Shown here: in pieces, positions 42,183 through 52,333 of the stretch
Layout of the letters: each line of letters opens with the position of its first letter
How positions within the stretch are numbered: the stretch's first letter is position 1
Source of the DNA: an uncultured Gammaproteobacteria bacterium
Lineage (GTDB): Bacteria > Pseudomonadota > Gammaproteobacteria > Pseudomonadales > Pseudomonadaceae
Direction: 5' to 3'
Length of the DNA stretch: 58,848 nucleotides
Assembly (NCBI GenBank): GCA_945612235.1
Contig: CALZAE010000006.1
Location: 1-58,848, forward strand
Program-made: the position numbers and the translations under genes
The notes under the pieces: generated by a model
Databases searched by the model: none
What the model saw: the letters and a program-made list of their open reading frames with translations, nothing else
Told to the model about the DNA's origin: nothing

Positions 42183-44903
42183 ATGAGTACAACAGCAATC
42201 ACAGCGGTTAATATTTCGCATCGCTATGGCAAACAATCGGCGTTAGAGGATGTGAGCTTTAGTTTGCCTGTCGGCAGCCGCTGCGGTTTGATTGGCCCCG
42301 ATGGTGCGGGTAAATCGAGCATTCTTGGGCTGATTTCAGGAGTGAAAATCCTGCAGAACGGCGAGTTGAATGTGCTCGGTGGGCCCATCGATCAACGCCG
42401 TCATCGCTCTACGCTCTATCAGCGTATTGCCTTTATGCCGCAAGGGCTGGGGCATAATCTCTATCCTGATTTATCCATTGCAGAAAATATTCGCTTCTTT
42501 GCCACCTTATTTGGTTTAACGCGCGATGAGCGTGAAGTGCGCATGACCAGCCTATTAGCGGCCACTGACCTGACTGATTTTATTGATCGTCCAGCCGGCA
42601 AGCTATCGGGCGGTATGAAGCAAAAACTGGGACTGTGTTGCGCGCTGATTCATGACCCTGATTTGTTGATTCTGGATGAGCCCACTACAGGTGTTGACCC
42701 CTTATCACGTCGGCATTTTTGGGATTTGATTGAGCAAGTACGCCGCGACCGCCCGCACCTGACTTTATTAGTTGCGACCGCCTATATGGAAGAAGCAGCG
42801 CAATTTGAACACTGCTTGATGATGGACCGTGGTCGATTAATTGCTGCAGGTGCGACGAGTGAGTTAGCTGCGGTCACAGAGAGCGGTAAACTCGATGACG
42901 CTTTTACTCATTATCAAGGCGCTGGCGCAAGTACAATTGAGCCACTACAGATGACGCCCTTTGCACCTGAGCGTCATGAAGTGGCAATTAAGGCGACTGA
43001 TCTGACCTTGCGCTTTGGTGATTTTACTGCGGTGAATCAAGTCAGCTTTGAGATTGAGCGCGGGGAGATTTTTGGCTTTCTTGGCTCCAATGGCTGCGGC
43101 AAAACTACCACCATGAAGGTGCTGACGGGCTTGTTACCGGCCAGTGAAGGTGAGGCTTGGTTGCTCGGCCAGCCGGTGGATGCCAATGATTTAGCCACAC
43201 GCAAGCGTGTGGGCTTTATGTCACAAAGTTTCTCGCTGTATGGCGAACTGACCGTGCTGCAAAACTTAGAATTGCATGCGCATTTATTTGATATTCCTAA
43301 AGACGTTGGGGCGCAGCGCGCGCAAGCCCTTATTGAACGTTTTGATTTGGGCCAATACACCGACGAGCAGGCCGGCGCCTTACCTTTGGGCTTACGCCAG
43401 CGCCTGTCATTGGCCGTCGCGGTGATTCACGAGCCGGAAGTGTTGATTCTTGATGAACCGACCTCTGGGGTTGATCCTGCGGCACGCGATGATTTTTGGC
43501 GCTTGTTGTTTGAGTTATCCCGCGAGCAAGGCGTGACAATTTTCCTCTCCACGCATTTTATGAACGAAGCTGAACGCTGCGACCGTATTTCTTTAATGCA
43601 TGCGGCCAAGGTATTAGCGGTGGGCACCCCTGCAGACTTACAAAAGCAATTTGCCGGCGCAACCTTGGAAGATGCCTTTGTCACCTGCCTAGAACAAGCC
43701 CAAGGTTTAAATGGCGCTGCACCTGAGCAAGTCAACACAGCCACTCAAGCTTTAACCTCCACGCCACCGCGCGGCTTTAGTTTACGACGCACTCGCGCTT
43801 TAGCTGTGCGTGAAAGTAAAGAGTTGTTGCGTGACCGAGTGCGGCTGTGGTTCGCCATGCTTGGCGCAGTATTTATGATGATTATTTTGGGTTTTGGTAT
43901 TTCTTTAGATGTGGAAGATTTAGCCTTTGCCACGCTTGACCAAGACAATAGCGCGCAAAGTCGTGCTTATTTAGAAGCCTTTCGCGGCTCACGTTATTTT
44001 GCTGAGCGTGAGCCTTTGCGCAATATGCAAGATTTACATGCGCGTTTGCAGCGCGCCGATATTAAGTTGGCCATTGAGATCCCAGCAGGCTTTGGTCGTG
44101 ACTTATATGCTGGGCGTCAGCCTGAAGTGGGGGTGTGGCTCGATGGGGGTATGCCGTTTCGTGCGGAAACCAGCCGCGGTTATGTGGAGGCTGTGCATCA
44201 AGACAGTTTGCAGCGTTTGCGCGATGAGGGCAGTGCTGCGCTATCCCCTCTGGCCCAGCCTGCACGTTTAGAGACGCGTTTTCGTTATAACCAGGATGTG
44301 GTCAGTGTGAATGCTATCGGCCCCGGCGTGATGGCGCTGATTTTGGTATTTATCCCGGCCATGCTGACGGCGCTGGGTGTAGTGCGGGAAAAAGAACTGG
44401 GCTCGATTACCAACTTTTATGCCACACCGCTGACGCGTTTAGAGTTTTTGTTGGGTAAGCAAATGCCCTATTTGGCGGTGAGTTTGCTCAACTTGGCACT
44501 TTTAGTGGCGATTAACCGTTGGGTGTTTGATGTACCACTGAAGGGCAGTGGTGTGGCATTGGCTGTGGGCGGTGTGCTCTATGTGTTGGCTACCACCAGC
44601 TTTGGTTTGTTGGTGTCGACTGTAACTAAAACACAAATCGCGGCGATTTTAGGCACCATGATTCTGACCACATTGCCGACGGTGCAATTCTCCGGCTTGA
44701 TTACTCCGCGCTCTTCGTTGGATGGTGGTGCTGCGTTAATGGGTATTTTATTCCCCGCCGGTTACTTCTTAGATATTGCTGTGGGCACTTTTACCAAGGC
44801 GCTGAATTTGCGTGACTTATGGCTGCAATGTTTAGCTTTGCTGGGCTTTTTTATCGCCTTTACCGGCTTAAGTTTGCTTCTTTTGAAAAAGCAGGAGGCT
44901 TAA
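42183..44903 (+). CDS. ABC transporter fusion: two ATPase domains plus permease (RbbA-like)
   Basis: A 906-aa protein with two nucleotide-binding domains and a C-terminal ABC-2 membrane domain. Domain 1: Walker A GPDGAGKSSIL, signature LSGGMKQKLGL, Walker B LLILDEPTTGVD. Domain 2: Walker A GSNGCGKTTTM, signature-like LPLGLRQRLSLA (not the usual LSGGQ), Walker B VLILDEPTSGVD. The permease part (from about 540) has one TM, a large periplasmic loop and five more TMs. It is like RbbA/YhiH; the exported substrate is unknown. It lies 122 nt after the HlyD gene. Confidence 0.93.
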   Translation: MSTTAITAVNISHRYGKQSALEDVSFSLPVGSRCGLIGPDGAGKSSILGLISGVKILQNGELNVLGGPIDQRRHRSTLYQRIAFMPQGLGHNLYPDLSIAENIRFFATLFGLTRDEREVRMTSLLAATDLTDFIDRPAGKLSGGMKQKLGLCCALIHDPDLLILDEPTTGVDPLSRRHFWDLIEQVRRDRPHLTLLVATAYMEEAAQFEHCLMMDRGRLIAAGATSELAAVTESGKLDDAFTHYQGAGASTIEPLQMTPFAPERHEVAIKATDLTLRFGDFTAVNQVSFEIERGEIFGFLGSNGCGKTTTMKVLTGLLPASEGEAWLLGQPVDANDLATRKRVGFMSQSFSLYGELTVLQNLELHAHLFDIPKDVGAQRAQALIERFDLGQYTDEQAGALPLGLRQRLSLAVAVIHEPEVLILDEPTSGVDPAARDDFWRLLFELSREQGVTIFLSTHFMNEAERCDRISLMHAAKVLAVGTPADLQKQFAGATLEDAFVTCLEQAQGLNGAAPEQVNTATQALTSTPPRGFSLRRTRALAVRESKELLRDRVRLWFAMLGAVFMMIILGFGISLDVEDLAFATLDQDNSAQSRAYLEAFRGSRYFAEREPLRNMQDLHARLQRADIKLAIEIPAGFGRDLYAGRQPEVGVWLDGGMPFRAETSRGYVEAVHQDSLQRLRDEGSAALSPLAQPARLETRFRYNQDVVSVNAIGPGVMALILVFIPAMLTALGVVREKELGSITNFYATPLTRLEFLLGKQMPYLAVSLLNLALLVAINRWVFDVPLKGSGVALAVGGVLYVLATTSFGLLVSTVTKTQIAAILGTMILTTLPTVQFSGLITPRSSLDGGAALMGILFPAGYFLDIAVGTFTKALNLRDLWLQCLALLGFFIAFTGLSLLLLKKQEA

Positions 44904-44906
44904 GTG

Positions 44907-46016
44907 ATGAATAAGCTATCGCATATTTTCCGTCTGGGTATTAAGGAGCTGATTAGCCTGCGTTATGACTCAGTGCTCTTGCTGTTTATGTTGTATGCCT
45001 TTAGTGCGGCGATTTATATGCCAGCCTCCGGCTCCTCGGTGGGCGTACATAATGCCAGCGTGGCGATTGTCGATGAAGATGATAGCCGCCTGTCTCGTCA
45101 GTTGGCTGAAGTGCTGCGCCCACCGGAGTTTCAAACACCGGTGATGCTGCCCTATGCGCAGATTGATGAAGTGCTGGACAGTGGTCGCTATACCTTTGTG
45201 ATTAACGTGCCGGTGAATTTCCAAGCGGATTTAATGGCGGGCAAACAACCTGAATTGCAAGTGAATGTGGATGCCACGGCCATGAGCCAAGCCTTTATGG
45301 GTGCGGGTTATATGGGACGTATCTTCCAGCGTGAATTGCAGCAATTGAGTGGTGCGAGCAGTGCGTCGCCGATTAAGTTAACCACACGTGCTTTATTTAA
45401 CAGCAATATGCAAAGTGGTTGGTTTTTAGCCATTATTCAGATTATCAATAACGTCACTATTTTAGCTATTTTGCTTACGGGAACGGCGCTCTTGCGTGAG
45501 CGTGAGCACGGCACTTTAGAACACTTATTGGTACTGCCTTTGACGGCCTTTGAGATTATGGCGGCGAAAGTCTGGACCAGTCTTGTCGTTGTGGTGTTCT
45601 GTACTTGGTTGTCGTTGGAGTTGATTGTGAAAAAGGCCTTGGGCGTGCCTTTAGCAGGTTCCATGCTGCTGTATTTATGGGTCACGGGACTGTATTTATT
45701 TGCTAGCACTTCGCTGGCGGTATTCTTAACCACTTTGGCGCGCTCAATTCCGCAGTTTGGTCTGTTGGCGATTCCGGTGGTGATGCCCATGCTGTTGTTG
45801 TCGGGTGGGACTACGCCATTGGATAGTATGCCGCTGTGGTTGCAGTCGGTGATGCAATTATCGCCGACGACGCACTTTGTCAGCTTATCCACGGCGATTT
45901 TATTTAGGGATGCAGGCATCGCCTTGGTTTGGCCAGAGATGCTGGCGCTGACAGGGATTGGGGTAGTGTTCTTCTCGATTGCCTTGTTGCGCTTTCGCCG
46001 CAGCTTAACGGCCTAG
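44907..46016 (+). CDS. ABC-2 type permease (YhhJ-like)
   Basis: A 369-aa permease with one N-terminal membrane helix, a periplasmic loop of about 140 residues (NASVAIVDEDDSRLSRQLAE near its start) and five C-terminal helices; REREHGTLEHLLVLPLTAFE is the typical cytoplasmic coupling motif. AGGAGG precedes GTG 44904 and ATG 44907, so either may start it. It partners with the RbbA-like protein directly upstream. Confidence 0.92.
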   Translation: MNKLSHIFRLGIKELISLRYDSVLLLFMLYAFSAAIYMPASGSSVGVHNASVAIVDEDDSRLSRQLAEVLRPPEFQTPVMLPYAQIDEVLDSGRYTFVINVPVNFQADLMAGKQPELQVNVDATAMSQAFMGAGYMGRIFQRELQQLSGASSASPIKLTTRALFNSNMQSGWFLAIIQIINNVTILAILLTGTALLREREHGTLEHLLVLPLTAFEIMAAKVWTSLVVVVFCTWLSLELIVKKALGVPLAGSMLLYLWVTGLYLFASTSLAVFLTTLARSIPQFGLLAIPVVMPMLLLSGGTTPLDSMPLWLQSVMQLSPTTHFVSLSTAILFRDAGIALVWPEMLALTGIGVVFFSIALLRFRRSLTA

Positions 46017-46051
46017 CAGACAGAGTATGCTGGTAGCAGATGGTGCGGGTA

Positions 46052-46087
46052 TTGCGCTTGGACTCCCATGTCAGAGCCCAAGCGCAA
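46052..46087. terminator. Hairpin between convergent exporter and acyltransferase genes
   Basis: TTGCGCTTGG (46052-46061) pairs perfectly with CCAAGCGCAA (46078-46087). It lies in the 119-bp gap between the convergent genes; no long T-run. Confidence 0.65.
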
Positions 46088-46135
46088 ACTGATCTGTGCG
46101 GAGAATAGAGTTGTGCTGCGGTGATGCAGCCGCGC

Positions 46136-47041
46136 TTAGTACCAGCGTTTTTCACCTTCTGGGCGCTGCTTAAAGCGCTTCATAGTCCACATGTACTGGT
46201 CAGGCCAACGACGTACATAACTGGCTAGCACATCGCTCATCGCGCCGACTGCTATATCAGTATCAGTGCTGTACATCGCATCGGGTGCCGCTTCTAAAAT
46301 CACTTTAAAGCCACTGCCGTCTTCTAAACGAATCGCATGCAAAAATACCGCGCTGACTTTATCTTGCTTGCCACCGAGCATGCCCGCGACAAACTTACTG
46401 GTCAGTGCTGTGGTGCCTAAAAAGGGTACAAATACCCCTGAACTGCGACTGGGCTCTGGATCAGCAGGAATGCCCACTGAGCCACCGTTACGCACTTCTT
46501 TAATCACGCTAATAATGCCTTCACGCGTCGAGGGTGCTACGCGGTTACCTTGCTGGACCCGTTGGGTCTTCAGTAGGTCATCTAAGGCTTTGAGCTTAGG
46601 CGGGCGATAGAAAATAATCGGTTTGCACTGTGCGCAGTAGAAGTGATTGAGCACTTCCCAGTTGCCTAAGTGGCTGGTGATACCGACCACGCCTTTACCG
46701 CTGGCCAGCGCCTCTTGCAACACTTCTAAACCTTCAACTTCGCGAACATACTGCAAGGTTTTTTCCGGTGGCCAGATCCAAGCACAAGCACTTTCGGTAA
46801 AGGATTTAGCAATACCTTTAAGGCCACGAGCCGTGAGTTGGTCGACTTCTTTTGCATTCAACTCTGGAAAGCAATGGCTGATATTAATTCGCGCGATATC
46901 ACGCGAGCGATTGGGAATTGTCCACATCAACCAGCCTGCCGCGCTGCCTAAGGCTTGCACGGCACGCCATGGCAATAATGCAATCAGTTTTAAAGCACCC
47001 AGTGCCAGCTTGCCTTTTAAAGCTTCCACGTATGACCCCAA
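46136..47041 (-). CDS. Lipid A lauroyl/myristoyl acyltransferase (LpxL/HtrB family)
   Basis: A 301-aa inner-membrane acyltransferase of the LpxL family. The catalytic HxxxxE motif is in GITSHLGNWEVLNHFY (about 121-136); IIFYRPPKLKALDDLL, GGSVGIPADPEPSRSSGVFV and a C-terminal YMWTMKRFK are conserved features. It adds a secondary acyl chain to lipid A. Its closest orthologue among LpxL-type paralogues cannot be chosen by eye. It follows rsmD by 59 nt in the same direction. Confidence 0.9.
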   Translation of the reverse strand: MGSYVEALKGKLALGALKLIALLPWRAVQALGSAAGWLMWTIPNRSRDIARINISHCFPELNAKEVDQLTARGLKGIAKSFTESACAWIWPPEKTLQYVREVEGLEVLQEALASGKGVVGITSHLGNWEVLNHFYCAQCKPIIFYRPPKLKALDDLLKTQRVQQGNRVAPSTREGIISVIKEVRNGGSVGIPADPEPSRSSGVFVPFLGTTALTSKFVAGMLGGKQDKVSAVFLHAIRLEDGSGFKVILEAAPDAMYSTDTDIAVGAMSDVLASYVRRWPDQYMWTMKRFKQRPEGEKRWY

Positions 47042-47100
47042 AGACAGTCTTCAAACCGCTTAAGTTACTGGATTTCGCTGATTAAGTCAGCAGGCAAAAC

Positions 47101-47688
47101 TTAAGCGAGCTTTTGCCAGAGTGCGTAATGCACTTGTCCAGTATGTTTTTCGCGATGCAAACGCCACGTATTGGGCACGCCCAAACTTGAGGGTGCTTGC
47201 TCGCTTTCGGTGTAAATCCATGCACGCTCATTGAGCCAATTATTGGCCTCTAATAGCTGGCAGCTGTTGAGTAATAAGTTTTGGTGAAAAGGCGGGTCGA
47301 GCAAGACAATATCAAAGCCTTGTGTCGCTGGCTGAGATAAATATTCTAAGGCATCGGCACCTAGCACTTCAGCGCTATCACACTGCAAAATCTCAAGATT
47401 ACGGCGCAGATTATTGATAGCTGGAGTGTGTAAATCTAAGGCTATCCCCGAACTGGCACCACGCGACAGCGCTTCAAGAAACAGTGCGCCACTGCCGGTA
47501 AAAGCATCTAACACTCGCGCGCCGCCAATATAGGAGGCGAGCCAGTTAAACAGGGTTTCACGTACACGGTCCGGAGTCGGGCGTAAGCCTGGACCATCGG
47601 GCACGGTCAGTTTACGCGAGCGCCATTCACCGCCAATAATACGTATTTGGCTGGTGCCGTTATGGGTTGCTTGAGGTGTCTTAGCCAT
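47101..47688 (-). CDS. rsmD: 16S rRNA (guanine(966)-N2)-methyltransferase RsmD
   Basis: A 195-aa Rossmann-fold methyltransferase. N-terminal IRIIGGEWRSRKLTVPDGPG then LRPTPDRVRETLFNWL, SAM-binding RVLDAFTGSGALFLEALSRG, and the catalytic LLDPPF motif. It methylates G966 of 16S rRNA in assembled 30S subunits. Its ATG overlaps the stop of the second M16 gene (TGATG). The order M16-M16-rsmD is conserved in pseudomonads. Confidence 0.96.
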   Translation of the reverse strand: MAKTPQATHNGTSQIRIIGGEWRSRKLTVPDGPGLRPTPDRVRETLFNWLASYIGGARVLDAFTGSGALFLEALSRGASSGIALDLHTPAINNLRRNLEILQCDSAEVLGADALEYLSQPATQGFDIVLLDPPFHQNLLLNSCQLLEANNWLNERAWIYTESEQAPSSLGVPNTWRLHREKHTGQVHYALWQKLA

Positions 47689-49154
47689 CAGTGCTGGCGC
47701 TCCATAGGTGCGTCTGTATTTTTGCGTTCAACAGGCTCAGGTAAAGGTAATTGCTCAACAGTAGGGCCTGCGGTGACCACTACTAAGTGTTCAGGGTTGA
47801 GGTGACGCTTAAAGGCCTCATGCACATCTGCAACTGTCAGTTGTTGCAAGTCCTGCATAAAGTCGCTCATCCAGGTCAGCGGCATATCGTAGAATCCAAT
47901 GGCTGCTAGCTGCCCAACAATAGCCGAGTTACTGGCTGCACTGAGCGGGAAACTGCCGAGGCTTTCACGTTTAGCTTTGGCCAATTCTGCTGCGCTTGGG
48001 CCATTTTTGATGTAATCATCAAGTAAGTCGCGCACCAATTGCAGGGTGACGGCACTGAGTTGCGCGCGGGTTTGCACGTTAATCATAAAGGGGCCGCTGG
48101 CTTGCATCGGGCTAAAGCTCGAATAGATGCCATAGGTCAGTCCGCGCTTTTCGCGCACTTCTTCCATGAGGCGCGTACCAAAACCGCCGCCACCAAGAAT
48201 CTGATTACCTAAAAATAAGGCAGGGTAGTCGGGGTCGCCACGTTTGACTGCTAGTTGTGCCAGCATAATATGGGTTTGTGTTGACGGGTGTTCGATATGA
48301 ATGCTGGAGGCAACATTGGCTTTAGGCGCGATTGTTTTTGCAGCCGCTTGACCGCGTGGTAAACGCGCCGAGACTTTTTCACTGATGGCTTTGGCTTGCT
48401 CGAGAGTTAAATCACCGACCAAAGCAATTTGTGCATTGTTGGCGTTGTAGTAAGTGCGATGAAATTCTTGCAGCTGTTGGCGGCTTAACTTAGGTACTGA
48501 GGTTGCGTCGCCTGAACTGGAGTGCGCGTAAGGGTGCGCACCATAGAGTTGCTCAAAAAGTGCCAGCGAGGCGAGTTTACCGGGATTTTGTTTGTCATAT
48601 TCAAAGCCTGCCAGTAGCTGGTTTTTAATCCGGGCTAAGGATGCAGCAGGGAAACTGGGCTGCGCGGCAATGCGGCTAAATAGCTCTAATGCGGGGTCGC
48701 TGAGTTTGGGGTCGCTGAGGCTGCGTAAGCTGACCACCGCCATATCGCGGTAGGAGCCGCTGGAGAAGTTGGCGCCAAGGTCTTCAAATTGCGCAGCAAT
48801 CTGTCCGGCGTTGAGTGCGCCAGTGCCTTCATCGAGCATCGCGCTGGTCAGGTTGGCGAGGCCGTAGTGGTTCTGGTCTTTACTGCTACCGGCAGCAAAG
48901 GTTAAGCGTAAATCAAACATGGGTAATTCAGGCGCAGCCATAAACAGCACTTTGGTGCCGGCACTCGTCTGCCATTCTTGAATATCTAAGGTGCGCGTCA
49001 CTGGGTCTTGCTGGGAGAGCGCGGCTAAACTGCTAAGCCGTTGTTCGGCGCTATCCGTTGCTGCCGTGGAGGATTGGGTTAAGTTGCTGCAACCGACACT
49101 GATTAATAGTGCGCTGGTCAATAGGCTTGCACTCAATACACGCAGGGCCATCAT
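47688..49154 (-). CDS. M16 family lipoprotein, zinc motif missing
   Basis: A 488-aa protein with a lipoprotein signal (LLTSALLISVGCSN, Cys22) and two M16 domains. Where the HxxEH motif should be it has DQNHYGLANLTSAMLDEG, so the zinc-binding residues are lost. The C-terminal domain has REKRGLTYGIYSSFSPMQAS, the R/Y substrate-binding motif. Such inactive partners pair with an active M16 subunit, as in mitochondrial processing peptidase; the adjacent upstream gene encodes that partner. It overlaps it by ATGA. Confidence 0.9.
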   Translation of the reverse strand: MMALRVLSASLLTSALLISVGCSNLTQSSTAATDSAEQRLSSLAALSQQDPVTRTLDIQEWQTSAGTKVLFMAAPELPMFDLRLTFAAGSSKDQNHYGLANLTSAMLDEGTGALNAGQIAAQFEDLGANFSSGSYRDMAVVSLRSLSDPKLSDPALELFSRIAAQPSFPAASLARIKNQLLAGFEYDKQNPGKLASLALFEQLYGAHPYAHSSSGDATSVPKLSRQQLQEFHRTYYNANNAQIALVGDLTLEQAKAISEKVSARLPRGQAAAKTIAPKANVASSIHIEHPSTQTHIMLAQLAVKRGDPDYPALFLGNQILGGGGFGTRLMEEVREKRGLTYGIYSSFSPMQASGPFMINVQTRAQLSAVTLQLVRDLLDDYIKNGPSAAELAKAKRESLGSFPLSAASNSAIVGQLAAIGFYDMPLTWMSDFMQDLQQLTVADVHEAFKRHLNPEHLVVVTAGPTVEQLPLPEPVERKNTDAPMERQH

Positions 49155-50491
49155 GGACGCGTCTCCTCTGGGTAAACATAGGCTGTGGTCAGTCGAGTTT
49201 TAGTAAAGAATTTCTTCGCCGCGGCTTGAATATCTGCTGGAGTGACAGCTTCTAAAGCGGCCAGATCGGTGTCTTGAATCTGCCAAGAGAGGCCGACACT
49301 TTCCAGTTGACCAATGCTGTTGGCTTGGCTGGTGATGGAGTCCTGTGCGTAGACTTCTGCGGCCACCACTTGTGCGCGTACGCGGGCTAACTCCGCTGTG
49401 CTTGGCGGTGTGTCTTGCAGTTGTTTTAACTGTTGCCACAATCCTGCTTCAGTTTGAGCCACGTTTTTACCTTTTTGCACGTTGGGTGTAGCGGATAAAA
49501 CAAATAAGCTATCACCGCGTGAAAAGGCGTTGTACCAAGCCGAAGCTCCTGCGACTAACTCTTGCTCACGCACCAATTGGGTTGGAATACGACTGCTGCT
49601 GCCACCGTCTAATAATGCGCTGATTAAACGCAGCGCATGCACTTCGGTAGCGTTTTTGCTGCTAGCGAGGCTGGGTACATTAAAGCCCATCATCACGCTG
49701 GGTAATTGGGTTTTTAAATACAAAGTGATGCTACGCTCACCGGGCTCATCCAGCTCTAAAGGCTGTTTCACCGCAGGAATCGCACGGGCGGGGATTTTAG
49801 CAAAGTAGCGGGTGACTAGTGTTTTGATTTCATCCGGTTGCACGTCACCGACAATGACCAAGGTGGCGTTATTGGGCGCGTACCAGCGTTCATGCCAGTC
49901 GCGTAAGTCAGCGATGGTCATGCGTTCTAAGTCATGCATCCAACCGATGGTTGGGATATGGTAGCTGCTGGCTGGATAGGCCAAGGCTTTAAAACGCTCA
50001 TAGGCTAAACCGCTAGGGCGATCATCGGTGCGCATGCGGCGCTCTTCTTTGATGACTTCGATTTCACGCAGAAACTCATCTTCTGGCAAGGTTAGACTGG
50101 CTAGACGGTCGGCTTCCATTTCTAACGCTACTTCTAAGCGGTCGCGAGCCAATACTTGGTAGTAAGCGGTGTAGTCGTCGCTGGTAAAGGCGTTTTCTTC
50201 AGCGCCGAGCTCGCGTAAAATGCGCGATGATTCACCCGGGCCTAATTTGCTGCTACCTTTGAACATCATATGTTCCAGCGCATGAGCTAAACCTGTGCTG
50301 CCTGGGGTTTCGTAACTGGAGCCGACTTTATACCAAAGCTGGCTGACGACTACAGGTGCGCGGTGGTCTTCACGAACTATGACCTTAAGGCCATTGTCCA
50401 AGCTGAACTCTGTGGTGGCACTCTGTGCAACGGCGGGGGTGATAAATGTACTGGAAAGAAATAGGGCGATGTAGCCTAAGTATATTTTCAT
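49151..50491 (-). CDS. M16 family zinc metallopeptidase
   Basis: A 446-aa periplasmic peptidase. Signal peptide at residues 1-22 (cut near AVAQS). The inverted zinc motif HALEH is at 70-74 with the third ligand Glu about 75 residues on, in LEMEADRLASL. It is an active-type subunit, with the downstream inactive paralogue as likely partner. Substrates are unknown. It is divergent from ftsY across 147 bp, as in other pseudomonads (PA0372). Confidence 0.93.
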   Translation of the reverse strand: MKIYLGYIALFLSSTFITPAVAQSATTEFSLDNGLKVIVREDHRAPVVVSQLWYKVGSSYETPGSTGLAHALEHMMFKGSSKLGPGESSRILRELGAEENAFTSDDYTAYYQVLARDRLEVALEMEADRLASLTLPEDEFLREIEVIKEERRMRTDDRPSGLAYERFKALAYPASSYHIPTIGWMHDLERMTIADLRDWHERWYAPNNATLVIVGDVQPDEIKTLVTRYFAKIPARAIPAVKQPLELDEPGERSITLYLKTQLPSVMMGFNVPSLASSKNATEVHALRLISALLDGGSSSRIPTQLVREQELVAGASAWYNAFSRGDSLFVLSATPNVQKGKNVAQTEAGLWQQLKQLQDTPPSTAELARVRAQVVAAEVYAQDSITSQANSIGQLESVGLSWQIQDTDLAALEAVTPADIQAAAKKFFTKTRLTTAYVYPEETRP

Positions 50492-50638
50492 AATTGAACC
50501 TTTAAAACTGCGCGCTGAGTTTAGCTACCCAGTGCCTAGAAGTGCTAGGATACGCAACCATTTTATTAACGACCATATCTGTATGTATTTACGCGAGTCA
50601 CAGTACAGATAGGGTGAACTGCTGAGAAAGCCTTTTCT

Positions 50639-52333
50639 ATGTTTGGTTCCGGCGACAAAAATAAAGCAAAACAAGCAGCGCCAGACGCTGACACAGTATC
50701 ACCTGATGAGAAACAGGATGATAACGCATCTGCAGCCCCAGTGAAAAAGGGGTTGTTCTCATGGTTTGGCCGTAAAAAAGATAAGGCTAAAGCTGAGCCG
50801 ACAGCTGTTGTTGCGCCAGAAGCTCAGTTAGAAGCCGAGTTGGCGGTTGCTGCAATCACTGAGCCTACTTATGAGTCAGAAGCACAGCCGACTGCTGTCT
50901 TAGAGCCAGCTGCGCCTGAGGTGATTGAGCCGCACATACCTGCTGCTGCCGAAGGGCAAGCGCCGCTACGAGCCGAGTCACCTGTTGAGCCAGAAATTTT
51001 GACTGCAGGCGCACAGGCTCCCGAGCCGTTGGCTGTTGTAGAGCCTGTAGCTGAGACTGAGCTAATAGCCGCAGCTGTATCGACAGCTGCTACCTCAGAG
51101 GCACCTGAGCCTGTAACGCCTGTATCTGAGCAGATTGCAGTTAAATCTGCGCCTGAAATAGAGACAGAGCCTGAAGTAGTCGTCGAACCTGTGGCAGCGG
51201 CGCGTCCTTCACGCTTTAACTTGTCCGTGGGGCGTGAAGTGACTGCGCCTGCTGCTGTGGTTGCGCCAGAGCCAGTTGCTGCGCCAATCCAACCAGAGCC
51301 CGAACCAGCAGTGCCAGCTGACACTCCAGCCGCGGCAGTGGATGCGGATGTACCGGTTTTAGCGGCTAATTTAGCCGGGCAGAGTAAGCCACAAGGCAAT
51401 AAAGTGGGTTGGTTTGCGCGTCTGAAACAAGGTTTAGCCAAAACCAGTTCCAGCCTTGGCGAAGGTATGGCCAGCCTATTTTTAGGCAAAAAAGAAATTG
51501 ATGACGACCTCCTCGAAGAGCTGGAAACCCGTTTGCTGATGGCCGATGTGGGTATGGAAGCCACTACTGCGATTATGGGCAACCTCACTCGTCGCGTGGC
51601 CCGTAAAGAATTAGCCGACAGCGGTGCGCTCTACCAAGCCTTACAAGTGGAAATGGCCGAGTTACTGCGCCCGGTTGAACAGCCGATGACTATTTCGGCA
51701 CAGAAAAAGCCGCATGTGATTTTGGTGGTCGGCGTGAATGGTGCGGGTAAAACCACCACCATTGGTAAATTAGCTCAGCGTCTGCAAAACGAAGGCAAAA
51801 AAGTCATGCTAGCGGCTGGTGATACCTTCCGCGCTGCCGCGGTAGAGCAGTTGCAGGTCTGGGGTGAGCGCAATCAAATTCCCGTGATTGCCCAGCACAC
51901 TGGCGCCGATTCTGCTTCAGTGATTTTTGATGCGGTGCAAGCGGCGCAAGCGCGGGGCATGGACGTGTTAATTGCGGATACGGCAGGGCGTTTGCACACC
52001 AAAGACAACTTGATGGAAGAGCTGCGCAAAGTCGCACGCGTGATGGGTAAGCTTGATGACAGCGCCCCGCACGAAGTGTTATTGGTACTGGATGCCGGTA
52101 CCGGTCAGAATGCGATTAACCAGACCCGCCAATTTAATGAAACCATTCCCTTGACCGGCTTAGCCTTAACTAAACTGGATGGAACGGCTAAAGGTGGGGT
52201 GATTTTTGCCTTGGCCAAGCATTTCCAAATCCCCGTGCGTTACATTGGCGTTGGCGAAGGCATTGATGATTTACGTGACTTTGTCGCTGATGATTTTGTT
52301 AAAGCATTATTTGCGCAAAAGGATGATGAATGA
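50639..52333 (+). CDS. ftsY: Signal recognition particle receptor FtsY
   Basis: A 564-aa SRP receptor GTPase. Residues 1-255 form an acidic Ala/Glu/Pro/Val-rich region (APEAQLEAELAVAAITEPTY-like repeats), longer than in many species. The NG domain follows: N helices (GWFARLKQGLAKTSSSLGEG), P-loop VGVNGAGKTTTIGKLAQ, DTFRAAAVEQL, ADTAGRLHTKDNLMEELRKV and TKLDGTAKGG. It delivers ribosomes translating membrane proteins to SecYEG. Its stop overlaps ftsE (ATGA), the usual ftsYEX order. Confidence 0.97.
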   Translation: MFGSGDKNKAKQAAPDADTVSPDEKQDDNASAAPVKKGLFSWFGRKKDKAKAEPTAVVAPEAQLEAELAVAAITEPTYESEAQPTAVLEPAAPEVIEPHIPAAAEGQAPLRAESPVEPEILTAGAQAPEPLAVVEPVAETELIAAAVSTAATSEAPEPVTPVSEQIAVKSAPEIETEPEVVVEPVAAARPSRFNLSVGREVTAPAAVVAPEPVAAPIQPEPEPAVPADTPAAAVDADVPVLAANLAGQSKPQGNKVGWFARLKQGLAKTSSSLGEGMASLFLGKKEIDDDLLEELETRLLMADVGMEATTAIMGNLTRRVARKELADSGALYQALQVEMAELLRPVEQPMTISAQKKPHVILVVGVNGAGKTTTIGKLAQRLQNEGKKVMLAAGDTFRAAAVEQLQVWGERNQIPVIAQHTGADSASVIFDAVQAAQARGMDVLIADTAGRLHTKDNLMEELRKVARVMGKLDDSAPHEVLLVLDAGTGQNAINQTRQFNETIPLTGLALTKLDGTAKGGVIFALAKHFQIPVRYIGVGEGIDDLRDFVADDFVKALFAQKDDE

